A DNA stretch of 64,000 bases from Bidens hawaiensis. Taxonomy: Eukaryota; Streptophyta; Magnoliopsida; Asterales; Asteraceae. The notes under the pieces are model-generated. The model saw only the letters and a list, made by a program, of their open reading frames with translations. It was not told the DNA's origin and ran no database searches. A program made the translations under genes and the position numbers. This document shows, piece after piece, positions 47,496 through 59,354 of this stretch. Position 1 is the stretch's first letter. Every line of letters begins with the position of its first letter. The DNA is taken from positions 1 to 64,000 of the forward strand of contig JAIQDT010003817.1 of the NCBI GenBank assembly GCA_021521415.1. Direction: 5' to 3'.

Positions 47496-47507
47496 TGGTA
47501 TCAGATG
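47496..47507 (+). other. primer binding site of the Angela-type element
   Basis: TGGTATCAGATG, matching the initiator Met-tRNA PBS except at the last bases, one base after the LTR. Confidence 0.85.
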
Positions 47508-49087
47508 CCGCTTATACGGATACATGCTTCATAGATCTAAAAATTTTCAGGGTTTATGGTGTGGTTCACCACATAGCCGAAATTTTTTGCTTTTGGTTAC
47601 CCCTTGGTTCCTCAAGATTATACTTACATGCATGTGATAATTTTGAAGAATTAAATCATATGGATGATTAATTATTTTGTTTGGACAAAGCCCGAAACTT
47701 TCGGTTTTGTTTCTCTTGGCCGAAAGTTTTATGGGTAAGAGGGGAACCATTTTGGTCTTCTAAGACCTTGCATATTTGGATGTGCTTTTGGATGTTCATA
47801 ACCTAGCCATGACCTTTGGATGTGTGTTTGTGTTGTGATTATTCAATATTCAATTTGGTTGTAATATTCATTTATTTGGGTTTGTAATCTATTTATTTAT
47901 TTATTTCATATTGGTTTGTAATAATAAGTAGATTAGTTGTATTTCTTTTACTAGAGAAAAATGTATTGGGATATATTTTTGGTAAAAGAAGAAGCAACAA
48001 AGTTACGGTTTTGGTTTTTGGCCTTAATGGACCTCATAGTCCAAGATGGGATTTTAGCCCAATGGCCAAAGCCCAAACTTGGAGGCCCATGAAAGCTAGG
48101 AGCTGAAGTTGGAGCCCAAATGGAAGCTCAAATAAAAGTGGAAGAGTCACAACACAAGGTGGACACTTGAAGCATATGGATGCTGGATCAAGTGGGAGTT
48201 CACCGACACATGCCTGTGTCATTCTCGTCCCTTAGGAGAGACCTTTTGGCACACTTGTTTTGGTCAACAAGTGTTGTCATTCTAGGTGGTTATGGTTATG
48301 AACTTGTGTTTGTATTTTATGCTTGTATGGTTGATTTATGTTTGTTGTTTTATCATGTTTGAATGTTAACAATTAAAATCGACAACTAGCATAAAAGTGA
48401 TTCCTTTGAAATTATTAAGTGATAAAATTAGTTTTATTAACTATTAATGATTTCATAATAAAATGGGTTTTATTTAAAGGAATTTGAAAATTGGTTTTCA
48501 AATGTACCATACATTTGAATGCATGCAAATGGATGGTACATTATATAGTTTTCCAATCTAGAATTTTGAAAACTAAAATCCCTTTTAAAACGAGCTGAAC
48601 ACCGTCCTTTAATACGGCACTTAAGTCACTTGTAGACTTGAATCATGGTATAGGGTCACCTAACCACATTTAAGAAAACTTGTTATCTTAAGGTGATTTT
48701 ACAATACTTTTGGGATGAGGGTTACCTAACCACTTGTATGTGTAAACTCACACGTGTGTGTAAGTAGGACAACTTGATTTGGAAACCATGTGAATAGGAT
48801 CACCGACACATGGCATTCAAAGGTGTTGATGGGATTAAACATGCCAACTAAACATATGATGTTTAACCGATCCCATAAAACTAGAAGTTGCAAAGGGTTG
48901 CAATTGTCAAACGTTGACTACCTTGTTAATTTGAATAGTAGGCTAAAGATCACCTAACTACTATTTGAATGAAACGTTGGATTCTAGATTTTAATCAATA
49001 ATTGTCTTGGAGACATTAAAGGGTATTAAAGATTAAAATTTATTGATATCGAAAATACTAAATTGAACTTTGTTAAATTCTTAATAG
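47508..49087 (+). other. long leader of the Angela-type element
   Basis: About 1.6 kb without a convincing ORF before the gag ATG. Long leaders are normal in this lineage. I see no strong repeat in it. Confidence 0.7.
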
Positions 49088-50161
49088 ATGGCCGCAAACA
49101 ATCAACAGAACGCTATTATCCCTCATGTGCATAATCTATCACTTAGATCCATTCTGGACAAGGATCGTATAAACTTTAACAACTTTATGGACTGGTATCG
49201 AAACTTGATAATTGTTCTCAAGCAAGAGAAAAAGTCCTATATTTTGGACGATCCTATTCCCGATGAGTCCGATGTCAACAACTTTAATGCCTATGCGGAT
49301 TGGCTTAAATACACCGAATATTCGATGCAAGTTTCTTGCCTCATGTTGGGAACAATGATTCCCGAGATCCAAAAGGATTTCGAGAATCATGGGGCGTATG
49401 ACATGATAACCCAGGTTAAGGAAATGTTCCTTACTCAAGCTAGGGTGGAGCGCTTCGAAACGGTTCGAGCACTTCATGCATTTCATATGGAAGAAACCCA
49501 ATCCGTATCATCTTATGTGCTTAAGATGAAAAGCCACATTGATCGGCTTGAACGGCTTAATTGTCCCGTCTCAAAAGAGTTAGCCACGGATTTGATCCTG
49601 AACGGCCTAACTAAAAGGTTTAGGACATTCGTCATGAACTACAACATGAACGGATAGGACAAAAGCATTGGTGAGCTTCACGCAATGCTTAAGACAGCCG
49701 AAGCCGGCATGGGTAAAAAGGTTTTACCCGTTCTTACGATCAATGAGGGTGGCTTGAAGAAAAGGCATCACCCGGAACCAAAGGCAAAGGTTGCCGTTGG
49801 TAAGGGGCAAGTCAAGAAGGGGTCCATGGGAAAGGCAAAGGCGGAACCGAAACTCAAGAAGCTAAAGGTTAGCGCTGAGGATCCGTGCTTTGGTTGTGGG
49901 GAGATAGGTCACTGGATGAGAAATTTTCCGACCTATCTCAAAGAGTTGAAAGCTAAGAGAGATGCGGGGCAAACCTCAGGGACAAGTTTCATGATCCATA
50001 TTGATCTTAATATTGTTTCTTCTAACACATGGGTATTGGATACTGGATGTGGAACTCATATATGCAATTCATTGCAGGGGTTCAAAAGAAGAAATGATTT
50101 CAAGAAAGGAGATATAAGTCTCTTCATGGGCAATGGAGCAAAGGTTGACGTCCAAGCCTGA
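49088..50161 (+). pseudogene. Angela-type gag and protease
   Basis: ATG 49088, MAANNQQNAIIPHV. UBN2-type capsid region to a TAG at 49655-49657; the same frame resumes after it with a Lys-rich linker, then a zinc knuckle CFGCGEIGHWMRNF whose final Cys is absent, and the protease motif WVLDTGCGTHIC near 50030-50065. An in-frame TGA ends it at 50159-50161. The missing knuckle Cys and the two stops indicate inactivity. Confidence 0.88.
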
Positions 50162-53074
50162 GGAGTTTATGTTTTGAAGCTTCCAAATGGTTTGGAAGTT
50201 ATTTTGAAAACATTTTATATGCTCCTAGTTTGACTAGGAACATTATCTCTGTTTCTCTTTTAAGACAATGTGGTTATGATTACAAGTTTGTAAACAATGG
50301 TTTTTATGTATTCATGAATGATGTCTTTTATTTTAAAGCAATGCCGTTTAATAGCATTTATGAATTGGTTCATGATAATACATCCATTGATAACTCGTTG
50401 TACCAAGCAAGCACCAAAAGACTCAAATTCGATTTGAGTAAAACATTTCTTTTGCATTGTCGCCTTGGTCACATAAACAAGGATCGCATTCATACACTTC
50501 AAAAGAATGGTCTTTTGAAATCAAGTGATGATTCATTTGATGAATGTGAATATTGTTTATTGGGAAAAATGACCAAAGAACCATTTAGTGAAACTAATGA
50601 AAAGGCGAAGGACTTATTAGGTATCATACATTCGGATGTATGTGGTCCTTTTAGGAAAATGACAAGGAATGGTGAAAGATACTTCATTACCTTTACCAAC
50701 GATTATAGTCGCTATGGGTATGTGTTCTTGTTAAGAAACGAAAATGAAGCCTTTGAAATGTTCAAAGTCTTCCAAAATGAAGTACAAAATCAACTCAACA
50801 AAATAATCAAAGTACTACGTTTCGATAGAGGAGGTGAATACCTCAATGATGCGTTTCTAGAACATCTTACGAGTTGTGGGATTGTCTCACAACTTACTCC
50901 ACCTGGAACACCACAACATAATGGTGTGTCTGAAAGGAGGAATCGAACCTTATTGGATATAATTCGATCCATGATGGCTAGAAGCACATTACCTCTATCA
51001 TTTTGGGGTTTCGCACTGATCTCTGCTGCCCATATTTTAAATATGGTATCAACCAAGAAAGTGGAAAGGACACCTTTTGAAATATGGCATGGAAAGGTTC
51101 CATCATTATCATATTTAAGGGTATGGGGCTGTGAGGCTTATGTAAAGATCTACACCCCTGACAAACTTGAAAGCCGATCCATTAAGTCTATCTTTGTAGG
51201 ATATCCCAAAGATTCGATGGGATATTACTTCTACAATCCAAATGTGCATAAAGTGTTTATAGCTCGTAAGGCTAAGTTCTTGGAAAAAAAGTTCCTTGGG
51301 GAAGGAACTGATAGAACTATGGAACTCGAAGAGGATCGAGAACCACAAGCCGATACACGTTTGGTTGACACTAGTTATCAACAAGAGATTGTTGATAATG
51401 ATCAAATGGTTGATCAAAACACACAAAATGTTCACAAATCTGGTAGAATTAGCACCCCACCTGAAAGATATGGATTTTTCATGGATGGATGCTATGTGGT
51501 GGATTCCGATGAACCAACCACATACCGAGATGCAATGTCACAATCTGATTGTGATAAATGGTTGGAAGCAATGAACGTTGAGATGCAATCCATGCATGAC
51601 AATCAAGTATGGGACTTGGTTGTACCACCTCTTAATTCCAAACTGGTTGGAAGTAAGTGGGTTTTCAAGAAGAAAACTGATATGCATGGAAACTTGGATA
51701 CTTACAAAGCTAGACTTGTAGCAAAGGGTTTCACTCAAACTCAAGGGGTTGATTATGATGAAACTTTCTCGCCTGTGGCGATGCTAAAGTCTATAAGGAT
51801 ATTGTTTGCCATAACCGCATATTATGACTATGAGATATGGCAAATGGATGTCAAAACTGCTTTTCTAAATGGCTATCTTGAGGAAGATGTCTATATGGTT
51901 CAGCCTGAAGGTTTTGTCGATCCACAACATCCTAACAAAGTATGCAAGTTGAAGAAATCAATCTATGGATTGAAACAAGCATCTAGAAGTTGGAATCAGC
52001 GTTTTGATGATGAACTTAAGAAATTTGGATTCATCAAAAACGCTGATGAAGCGTGTGTGTATAAGAAAGCTAGTGGGAGCATTATTACCTTTCTGGTATT
52101 ATATGTCGATGACATATTACTATTTGGAAATGACATTCCAACCTTGGAAAGTGTAAAAGCCTGGCTTGGAAGCTGTTTTTCCGTCAAAGATCTTGGTGAG
52201 GTTGCCTATATTCTGGGAATAAGGATCTATAGGGATAGATCAAGGCGGTTGATAGGTTTGAATCAAAGTGCATACATTGACAAAATCTTGAAAAGGTTCA
52301 AGATGGACAACTCTAAGAAAGGTTTCATACCTATTCAAAGAGGAACAATATTGAGTGCTTCTTAATGTCCAATCTCAAAGGATGAGCAAGACAAAATGAA
52401 TGGAATCCCATATTCGTCTGCTATAAGATTCATCATGTATGCCATGATTTGCACCAGACCGGATGTGTCATGCGCTTTGAGCATGACAAGTAGATACCAA
52501 CAAAATCCGGGAACCAGCCATTGGATGGCGGTTAAGAGCATATTGAAATACGTTAGGAGGATATGGCACTGGTGAGGAGGAACTCGTTGTAAAGGGTTAC
52601 ACTGATGAGAGTTTCCAAACTGATCGAGATGATTCTCGATCACAATCGGGATATGTCTTCGTTCTAAATGGTGGTGCTGTCTCTTGGAAGAGTGCAAAAC
52701 AAGACATGGTAGCCTTGTCCACCACTGAATCAGAATACATCGCCGCCTCCTTGGCAGCTCAAGAAGCTGCGTGGATTAGAAAGTTCATTGGCGATCTAGT
52801 GGTAGTCTGTACCATTCAGGACCCTCTGGAAATCTTTTGTGACACCGAGGGTGCGATTGCTCAAATCAAGGAACCCCGTGCACATCAAAAGACTAGGCAC
52901 ATTGAGCAGAGATTCAACTACCTAAGGGATGAAGTTGAAAAGGGAAAGATATGTATTCACAAAGTTCACACTGATCAAAACATTGCGGATCCACTCACGA
53001 AGCTCCTTGAAAGGCCGAAGCATGAGGGTCATACTTGCACCTTAGGACTTCGATATTCTAGTGATTGGATTTGA
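50162..53074 (+). pseudogene. Angela-type IN-RT-RNase H
   Basis: A frameshift near 50215 precedes a 711-codon open frame (50230-52365). It carries pre-integrase (HCRLGHINKDRI), integrase core (HSDVCGP, FDRGGEY, PQHNGVSERRNR) and RT (MDVKTAFLNGYLEEDVYM; YVDDILLFG near 52105). The second integrase motif has R-F-D-R-G-G, keeping its Asp. TAA at 52363-52365 and a frameshift near 52555 separate RNase H (52560-53074, [11 protein letters not shown] and a C-terminal KTRHIEQRF). Best preserved pol in the window but not continuous. Confidence 0.9.
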
Positions 53075-53735
53075 TCTATTTTGTATTTGGATATCGGAAC
53101 AATTGTTATTTTTCCTCATACATATGAATATGGTTTATGATTATGCTTTTGAGTTATGTTCCTTTTAGCATCTTTAAATCCGTGAATAATTAAATTATTC
53201 TAAATGTCCGTAGTCGATCATACTTGTGGGAGAAAATATGAAAGCAAGACTATTATGAACTTGGATTGGTAGATATTCATGAGGTATGAATATAGCAAGG
53301 GTTGCTGCCAAGGTTCGTAGATGTTTATGGGATAAATATTGGAATGACTCGCCCTCAATTTTACTGCATGGAATCCTTGCGATTTGTGATCATAAGTAAA
53401 TTTGAGTAAAGTCGAACATCATAGTATCCTCCGACCTAAGATACATATTGGGTCTTGATATTCGCCTACTATTGTACTTTGACTTAGTTCTTCGTTGCTC
53501 TGAAAATATGTCAGTACATAAGGCTAACCTCAAGTATAGTACAAGGTGATAGTGAGAGACATATTTAGTCAAAAGGATAAATGATAGTTTCACCTAAATC
53601 ATTTCAAGTATGGGACTTGAAGGGGATGATGTTATTGAATCGCCCTTCGTCATGCATATTAGGGATAGTAAACCATTGTTAGGCGGTATTTGCTATTTGC
53701 ATCAATCTTATATGTATCTTGTGCAAGTGGGAGAT
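53075..53735 (+). other. 3' untranslated part of the Angela-type element with PPT
   Basis: No coding signal. It ends with the purine-rich GCAAGTGGGAGA just before the LTR at 53736. Confidence 0.75.
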
Positions 53736-54580
53736 TGTTGGAATCGATCTGCCCAAGACATATATTAGAGTTGATGTGGCTAGTACGTATTGATCCAAGT
53801 CGGGTCATACCCAATAGCAAGCTAGACAAACGCCACGATAATTATTATTAGATATGATCTAAGTAATGATTATCAACACTTATATATTTGGAAAATGGGA
53901 TTTCTAAATACTTGCATTTGTGTGTTAAATAAATTATATGGATAATTTATATTTTGAGGGATTTAATTTAAATTGGTTAAATAACATATTGCATGTTACT
54001 TATGATATGTTTTATAACATAAACATTACTAAGTAAATAAATTGTAAGTAATTAAAAGGGGGTTTGAATTTTGGGTGGGAAAAACCTTTTCCCTCTTCTC
54101 TCTCCTCCTTTTATTTCATTCAGGACATGCAAGAGATAGGATTGGAGGATCATAATTCTTGAAACAAACATTCCACACTTTCTCTCACACACACATCTTT
54201 CTCCTTTCTCTCCTCCATTGGAGCCGTAAACAAGAAGGAGAAAAGGAAGAACAAAAGGGTTTGTTCTTGCAAGTGTTAAGGACCCTAGCAACCTTGGTGT
54301 TTGTTGGAGCTCGTTGGGTATACAAGCTTGAGGTTTCCTCCATTGGAAGCTCGTCATTCAATCATCCATCTCTTTCAAATCCGTAGACTTGAAGGTATTT
54401 ATGTTAACACTCTATGGTTGTGTTTTGATAGCAAGCGTATTCTTATATGGATCCGGGCATTGGGTTTAACATAAACGGGTTTATGTGTATTGGTTAAACA
54501 AGATTTAAAACTTTTTTTCCGTTGCGTGTTCCTTAATAAATAGTTAGTTTGGACTTTGATAATCTTGCTAAAACCCAACA
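53736..54580 (+). repeat. 3' LTR of the Angela-type element
   Basis: TGTTGGAATCGATC...AAACCCAACA, followed by TSD ACAGT. A few substitutions and an 8-base-scale indel near 53860 separate it from the 5' LTR. Confidence 0.92.
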
Positions 54581-54965
54581 ACAGTTAATCACGCACAGCT
54601 AAAGAAAGGAATAACCATTAACGGCGAACGTAACCGCATTCAGGTGAGTTTCTAGCCTCATTTCCTTGTTATGTTTTTGGGGTTGTGTGCATACTCAATA
54701 TGAACTTTAATATGCTTAACTTAATTGGTAAGCGTATGCTATAATAAATGATGTGATAGTATGTATGAATGTTATGACTGAATGCTTATCGGTGCATGAA
54801 CGATCGTCGAATATTGCACGTATCGAAAGGGAAAGTAATATGTAGCATGCCTAGTATGAAATATGTATGTATGAATTTACGTAATGAAATGAGTATGTAC
54901 AAAAAGACGATTATATAAAGAATGGTATGTATGGTTATATGACGAACGGAAGGTATTGTTAGAAA

Positions 54966-55061
54966 GGGAACCGTCCCTAATAATATCGGCGAATGTAGGG
55001 AACCGATCCTAATAATATCGGCGAATGTAGGGAACCGACCCTAATAATATCGGCGAAGGTT
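54966..55061 (+). repeat. three 32-bp tandem units in the solo LTR
   Basis: Units start at 54966, 54998 and 55030, each GGGAACCG(T/A)(C/T)CCTAATAAT followed by ATCGGCGAA, differing by one or two bases. They lie in the U5-side half of the solo LTR. Confidence 0.85.
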
Positions 55062-55552
55062 ATAGGGCGGAATGCTCTTTAAAACGTATATGTATGATTT
55101 AAAGTATGTATGTATGTAAGTATGAAAGAAAGAATGAAGGTACATATGTATGAAAGTATGTATGGAAAGTGAGTATATATGTATATTCGGATATGTATTT
55201 ATGTAAGTAAGGGAATGCAATGTATGTTCCCAGATTAACTAGAACTCACTCAGCGTAGCTGACTCATAGTATGCACAGAGGTGAATAGACTGAGACAGCT
55301 GGCCTGAGGAGGACACACGCAAGACCGAAGAGGCTAGTATCTAAAGATTTGTCATGATGTTTGAGTACTATGTTTTATGTTATGTTTTTAATAGACAAGT
55401 TATGGATTTTGGTAATGAATGCTTGACTTTTATATTATTCCGCAAAAGATTTAAATAACTCTGATATCTAGACTGTGTTTATGAGTAAATCCAACGCCAA
55501 CGTAGGGCACCGGGACCGGGGCCTTACAAATCCCCTGTCCAATATTACATCC

Positions 55553-55762
55553 AATAATTTAAGTTTTGAGTTAATTATATTGAACCTCTTTCCAAATCCA
55601 CTCTCGCTCAATTCTTCCTTAATGTATTACTAATATATCTTTTACAATTACTATTATATATATCTATAATTAAGACTATATCATAAACTAGATCCTTCGG
55701 TTAATCGATCTTATCCAATTATCTATATTGTTTATATCTACACGATTAACAGGTGTCTTACA
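55553..55762 (+). repeat. partial LTR B (3' part), forward
   Basis: Corresponds to 44927-45135 reversed. Ends GTGTCTTACA, followed by the PBS TGGTATCAAAGC at 55765-55776. About 25 bases between the solo LTR end (55528) and this block are unassigned. Confidence 0.85.
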
Positions 55763-56491
55763 AGTGGTATCAAAGCTATTGGATGTTAGATTTCTCTTAA
55801 TTAAGTATTATTAATCAGTATTTGAAGTTTATTGTTCAACTTTCTAGTTCTTATAATATTTATTGAAATTCTATTTGAATTTCGGTTTAAATGTGTTGAT
55901 TATGGATTGATTTTGGTTTGGATTGTGTTCGGTACGATTTGAGGAAAGTGTTAGTGATTTGAATTGTGAATTGGTAGTGGTTTGAGTTGGTTTTGGATTG
56001 GATCAGGAGTGTACAGAACATGGGAATGGTTATGTGGTAATCAGTGTTTGTTTGATTAATTAATGTATACAGGATAAGTGTGGTTGAGTTCGCGGATTGT
56101 TTCCGAGTATTGTGAGCTTTGATTTGGCTAATTTGGTGTTGAATTGAGGTTGTATTACACATTTTTAGGTTGTATTTTGATAGATATTGAATCTGGAAAT
56201 TTTCAAGATTTCTAGAAATTTGTTTGAAGATTTGAAGGTTTGAAGATAGCTCTAATTCGTTATAGCTAATTCGTCAACCACGTGTCTTGATTCTCTATCA
56301 GTCCTTAACAGATTCGTGCCACATGGCGAGTTGTTACAACTGAATAACAACTTCGCTCATTATTCATTATAGTCACTTCGTTATCTATAGTAGCTGATTC
56401 GTGCATACTGTAGCCAATTTGTGTTCACTAATTCGTTACATTGTCATCACTGTTTCATTATCAATTCCCTTATTGATTCGTTCGGTGATTC
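55763..56491 (+). other. Sirevirus B leader, inverted copy
   Basis: Mirror of 44198-44926, with the GATTCGT/TTCGTTA word array at 56250-56496. A long antisense open stretch (55887-56162) mirrors the one at 44527-44814. I treat it as low-complexity leader, not a gene. Confidence 0.75.
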
Positions 56492-56496
56492 GTTAC

Positions 56497-57073
56497 TGTT
56501 AGTGCACGGTTTTGGCGTCTCGAGTCTTTGTATTTATCGTCTTTGTATTTATTATTATAATAGTGAAAAAGATATTTATGTTAAATAGTTAGTTCGTTAA
56601 TGTAAGGCTAGTTCGTTAAGGATGTTTAACAAACTAGCCAGTTTGCTTAAAGTAACACCCATTTCGTTAAGGATGTTTAGCGAATGGGCTTGTAGTTCTT
56701 TATGTATGTTCCCATTCGTCGTGGAATGTTGACGAATAGGACATAACAAATCATTGATTCGTTATGTTTGATTATCAAGTCTGTAATCTTCACGAACTGG
56801 ACTCTAGTTCGTTACGTGATGTGTAACGAACTAGATCCATCGTCTATATATAGAGGCTTAGTCCTCTGATAATTTAAGTTTTGATTCATAAAGTATCGAA
56901 CCTCTGTCAAAATCTTCTCTCGATCAAAGCTTCATTTAATCTATTACTATTATACACTTAATACAACTAATACATAATATATATATATATACTAAAGAGT
57001 AATTATTAAGAACTAGATCCTACTTAGGTATTAGATCTAAGATTAATTTATCTGATAATATGAAGGTTTAACA
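56497..57073 (+). repeat. LTR A, inverted copy
   Basis: 577 bp, preceded by GTTAC (56492-56496), the complement of the Sirevirus A TSD. Its palindrome at 56606-56639 carries the same single arm mismatch as 44050-44083. TATA box CTATATATAG at 56844-56853. Confidence 0.9.
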
Positions 57074-57166
57074 AGTGGTATCTGATAATATGAAGGTTTA
57101 ACAAGTGGTATCAGATCTAATATGAAGGTATTAGATCTAAGATTAATTTATCTGATAATAGTTAGT
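57074..57166 (+). other. rearrangement scar of repeated LTR/PBS fragments
   Basis: After LTR A and AGTGGTATC, a 31-base unit covering the LTR end and PBS repeats (57053-57083, 57084-57114). Then comes another piece of LTR sequence (GGTATTAGATCTAAG..., source about 57029-57059) ending in CTGATAATA before leader sequence resumes. This is typical of template switching. Confidence 0.75.
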
Positions 57167-57727
57167 TCGCTAATTCGTCAACCACGTGTCTTGATTCGCT
57201 ATCCATCCTTGACAGATTCGTGCCACATGGCGAGTTGTTACAACTGAATAAAACCTTCGTTCGTTATTCACTGTAGTCACTTCGTTATTTACAGTACCTG
57301 ATTCGTGCTTACAGTAGCCAATTCGTGTTCACTAATTCTTTACATTGTCATCACTGTTTTGTTATCAATTCGCTTATTGATTCGTTCATTGATTCGTTAC
57401 TTATTCGTCTTTAATTCGTTATTATAATTCATCATTGAATCGTCATTGATTAGTTAAATTTATTCGTTATCGATTCATCAGTGATTTGTAATACTGATTC
57501 GTAAGTGATTCGTTAACTATTTGTTACACTTAATTCGTCCCTGGTTCGTTTTTAATATTGTTTCTGGTTCGTCATTCAAATCCCACTTCGTTCGTTAAGT
57601 TACTATTCTCAATTCATTATCCTTACTTCACTCAGTTCGTTAAGTTCAATGTTTCTAGTTCATTACTGAAGTTTCACTTTTAACCCTCAAGTTTGGATTT
57701 TTGTTATATATAAACTTTGTAATTACA
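57167..57727 (+). other. Sirevirus leader with TTCGTTA array, forward
   Basis: Its first 230 bases repeat 56262-56496; the rest matches the gag-proximal leader of Sirevirus B (18840-19174 reversed). Words GATTCGT, TTCGTTA and TTCGTC occur more than 20 times to about 57610. Confidence 0.75.
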
Positions 57728-58841
57728 ATGCATGGTTTTTATGCGTTAGCATATTAAAACGTACTCAAGCAACAATTTTTACACCTCATGTGAAAATTGG
57801 ATCTCATTCGAAATGTCCATGACTGATGAAATTCATTGATTTTGCCAAATGGAAATCGCATTTTCGTGCACATCTTGGTTTTGTTCATCCTAACTGTTCT
57901 CAATGTCTTGATGAATTTTATACAGTTTCGATGCTTGGTAGTGAAACAACGGGTTTTACTGAAAGGGCTTTCTCTCAATACTCACAAGAGGAAAAGAAAG
58001 CGTTAGGAAAAGACCAAAGCTTATTCGACTCTGACTATGGCTTTACCTGATAACATATTTCATCAAGTTGGAAGTATTAAGATATGTGCTTCATTGTTTC
58101 AACACATTAAGATGAGAAGCATGGGAAACACAGAAGAGAGCCAGAAAGTGATGTTAAAGTTTCCATTTCGAAACTTTAACTTACTAACGGGTGAAACGGT
58201 TGAAGAGATGCTTACTCGTTTCAATCACTTGATTGCTGAGATGAACAAACTGAAAATGGAACCTTCTGAATCCAAAAAGATTGATACGATCAAGAATGCT
58301 TTACCGGGTTCGTATTCAACATTCTTTATGGTGTTGAAAGAAAATTATTATTTCCAAAATGAAGATTTAACTGCTTCTGAGTTCATGCAAAAGGTTTAAG
58401 CTAGAGAATATGATTTGAAGTGTCAAAAATAGTCAAAAAGAAATTCAAGATCCATCTTTCTATGGAGGAAGTATGCATTTAAGTAGCACTACTTCTCCGA
58501 TCACTACATTTCTTACTCAGAATGTAAATGAGGGAACTTCAACTTATAATGATCCAAATGTTTTCTTTATTTCATCTGGATTCACTGATAACCCTAGAGG
58601 TTCTGGAAAATATGCTACAACTAATCACTTTTCTGCACCACCAAACATGAACATGAAAGAGGCTGAACAGAATTTTGCTTTACTGTGTGCTTTTATGACT
58701 TCGTATGAGAATCTGGTGGGTAACAAGATTGCCATGAGTGAACTAACTGATGAAGACTATGATCAATCAGATCCAGACGATTTGGAACTTATGGATCATA
58801 AATGGAACATGGCAATGATTGTGAGAAAAGTGAAGAAATTA
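57728..58841 (+). pseudogene. Sirevirus gag fragment, forward
   Basis: ATG 57728 (MHGFYALAY), soon stopped. Recognisable pieces follow in different frames: KFIDFAKWKSHFRAHLGFVH (57826), GNTEESQKVMLKFPF and TRFNHLIAEMNKLKM (58037-58399), and APPNMNMKEAEQNFALLCAF (58473-58841). It parallels Sirevirus A gag 42626-41520. It stops at 58841, where a copia LTR fragment begins. Confidence 0.8.
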
Positions 58842-59354
58842 TGTTGTGTTTTAGAAAGATTATCAAAGTCCAAAATAATCAATTATTAAGGAAAATGCAG
58901 CGGAAGATATTAGTTTAAAATCTTGTTAACCATTACACATAAACTGATTTATGTTAAACCCAATCCAGGATACATATACAATTACCATGCTATCAAGAAC
59001 AACCATAGGGTGTTTAACATACATACCTTCAAGTCCAGAAATCTTGAAGGAGATGATGATTATGAACGGCTAGAATCCAAGGAAAGGAATCCTCAAGCTT
59101 GTATACCCGACAAGCTCCAATAAACACCTTTGGTTGCTAGGATCCAACACTTGCAAGAACACCCTTGTTCTTCTTCTTCCTCTTGTTCTCGGTTCCGATA
59201 GGAGAAGAAAAGAGAGAGAGGAATGTGTGTGTGAGAGAGTGTAGTGTTTCAAGTAAGTGATTCCTTACACACCCATACATCTTTCTTGCATGTTATGGAA
59301 AAAAACAAAAGGGAAAGAGGAGAGAGAGAGGTGGCCGGCCCCATGGGGCTTTTC
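58842..59354 (-). repeat. truncated Angela-type LTR, minus orientation
   Basis: Starts TGTTGTGTTTTAG; reversed it matches the end of the 46658-47494 LTR (…AAACCCAACA region) and the block encoding the AAGCTTGAGG stretch. It is cut at 59354 by the T2 LTR, so it is older than T2. Confidence 0.75.

Larger units (their letters stand above)
46658..54580 (+). mobile_element. Angela/BARE-1-type Ty1/copia element, complete but inactive
   Basis: 7,923 bp with LTRs of 837 and 845 bp and TSD ACAGT at 46653-46657 and 54581-54585. Order: LTR, PBS, 1.6-kb leader, gag-PR, IN-RT, RNase H, PPT, LTR. IN before RT gives Ty1/copia. Integrase motifs such as GIVSQLTPPGTPQHNGVSER and the downstream WGCEAYVK resemble Angela/BARE-1. 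It sits inside the solo LTR at 45508-55528. Confidence 0.9.
45508..55528 (+). mobile_element. gypsy-type solo LTR, split by the Angela-type copia
   Basis: Two halves, 45508-46657 and 54586-55528, form about 2.1 kb starting TGTAACATCTCG and ending GGGGCCTTACA. A TATATAAA box at 45655-45662 is followed by a CT-rich leader (TCTCTCTCATC...). No internal region or PPT adjoins it, so I read it as a solo LTR. Flanking 5-mers (ACAAA and AATCC) do not match, so one flank was probably rearranged. The lineage within gypsy is not certain. Confidence 0.6.
55553..57083. repeat. right arm of large inverted duplication
   Basis: Reverse complement of 43604-45135. It holds in order the inner end of LTR B, the B PBS and leader, the TSD GTTAC, and LTR A with its PBS. 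The spacer between arms (45136-55552) carries the rest of LTR B, the solo LTR and the Angela-type element. Homology breaks at 55553 inside LTR B and at about 57083 just inside Sirevirus A. Confidence 0.88.
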
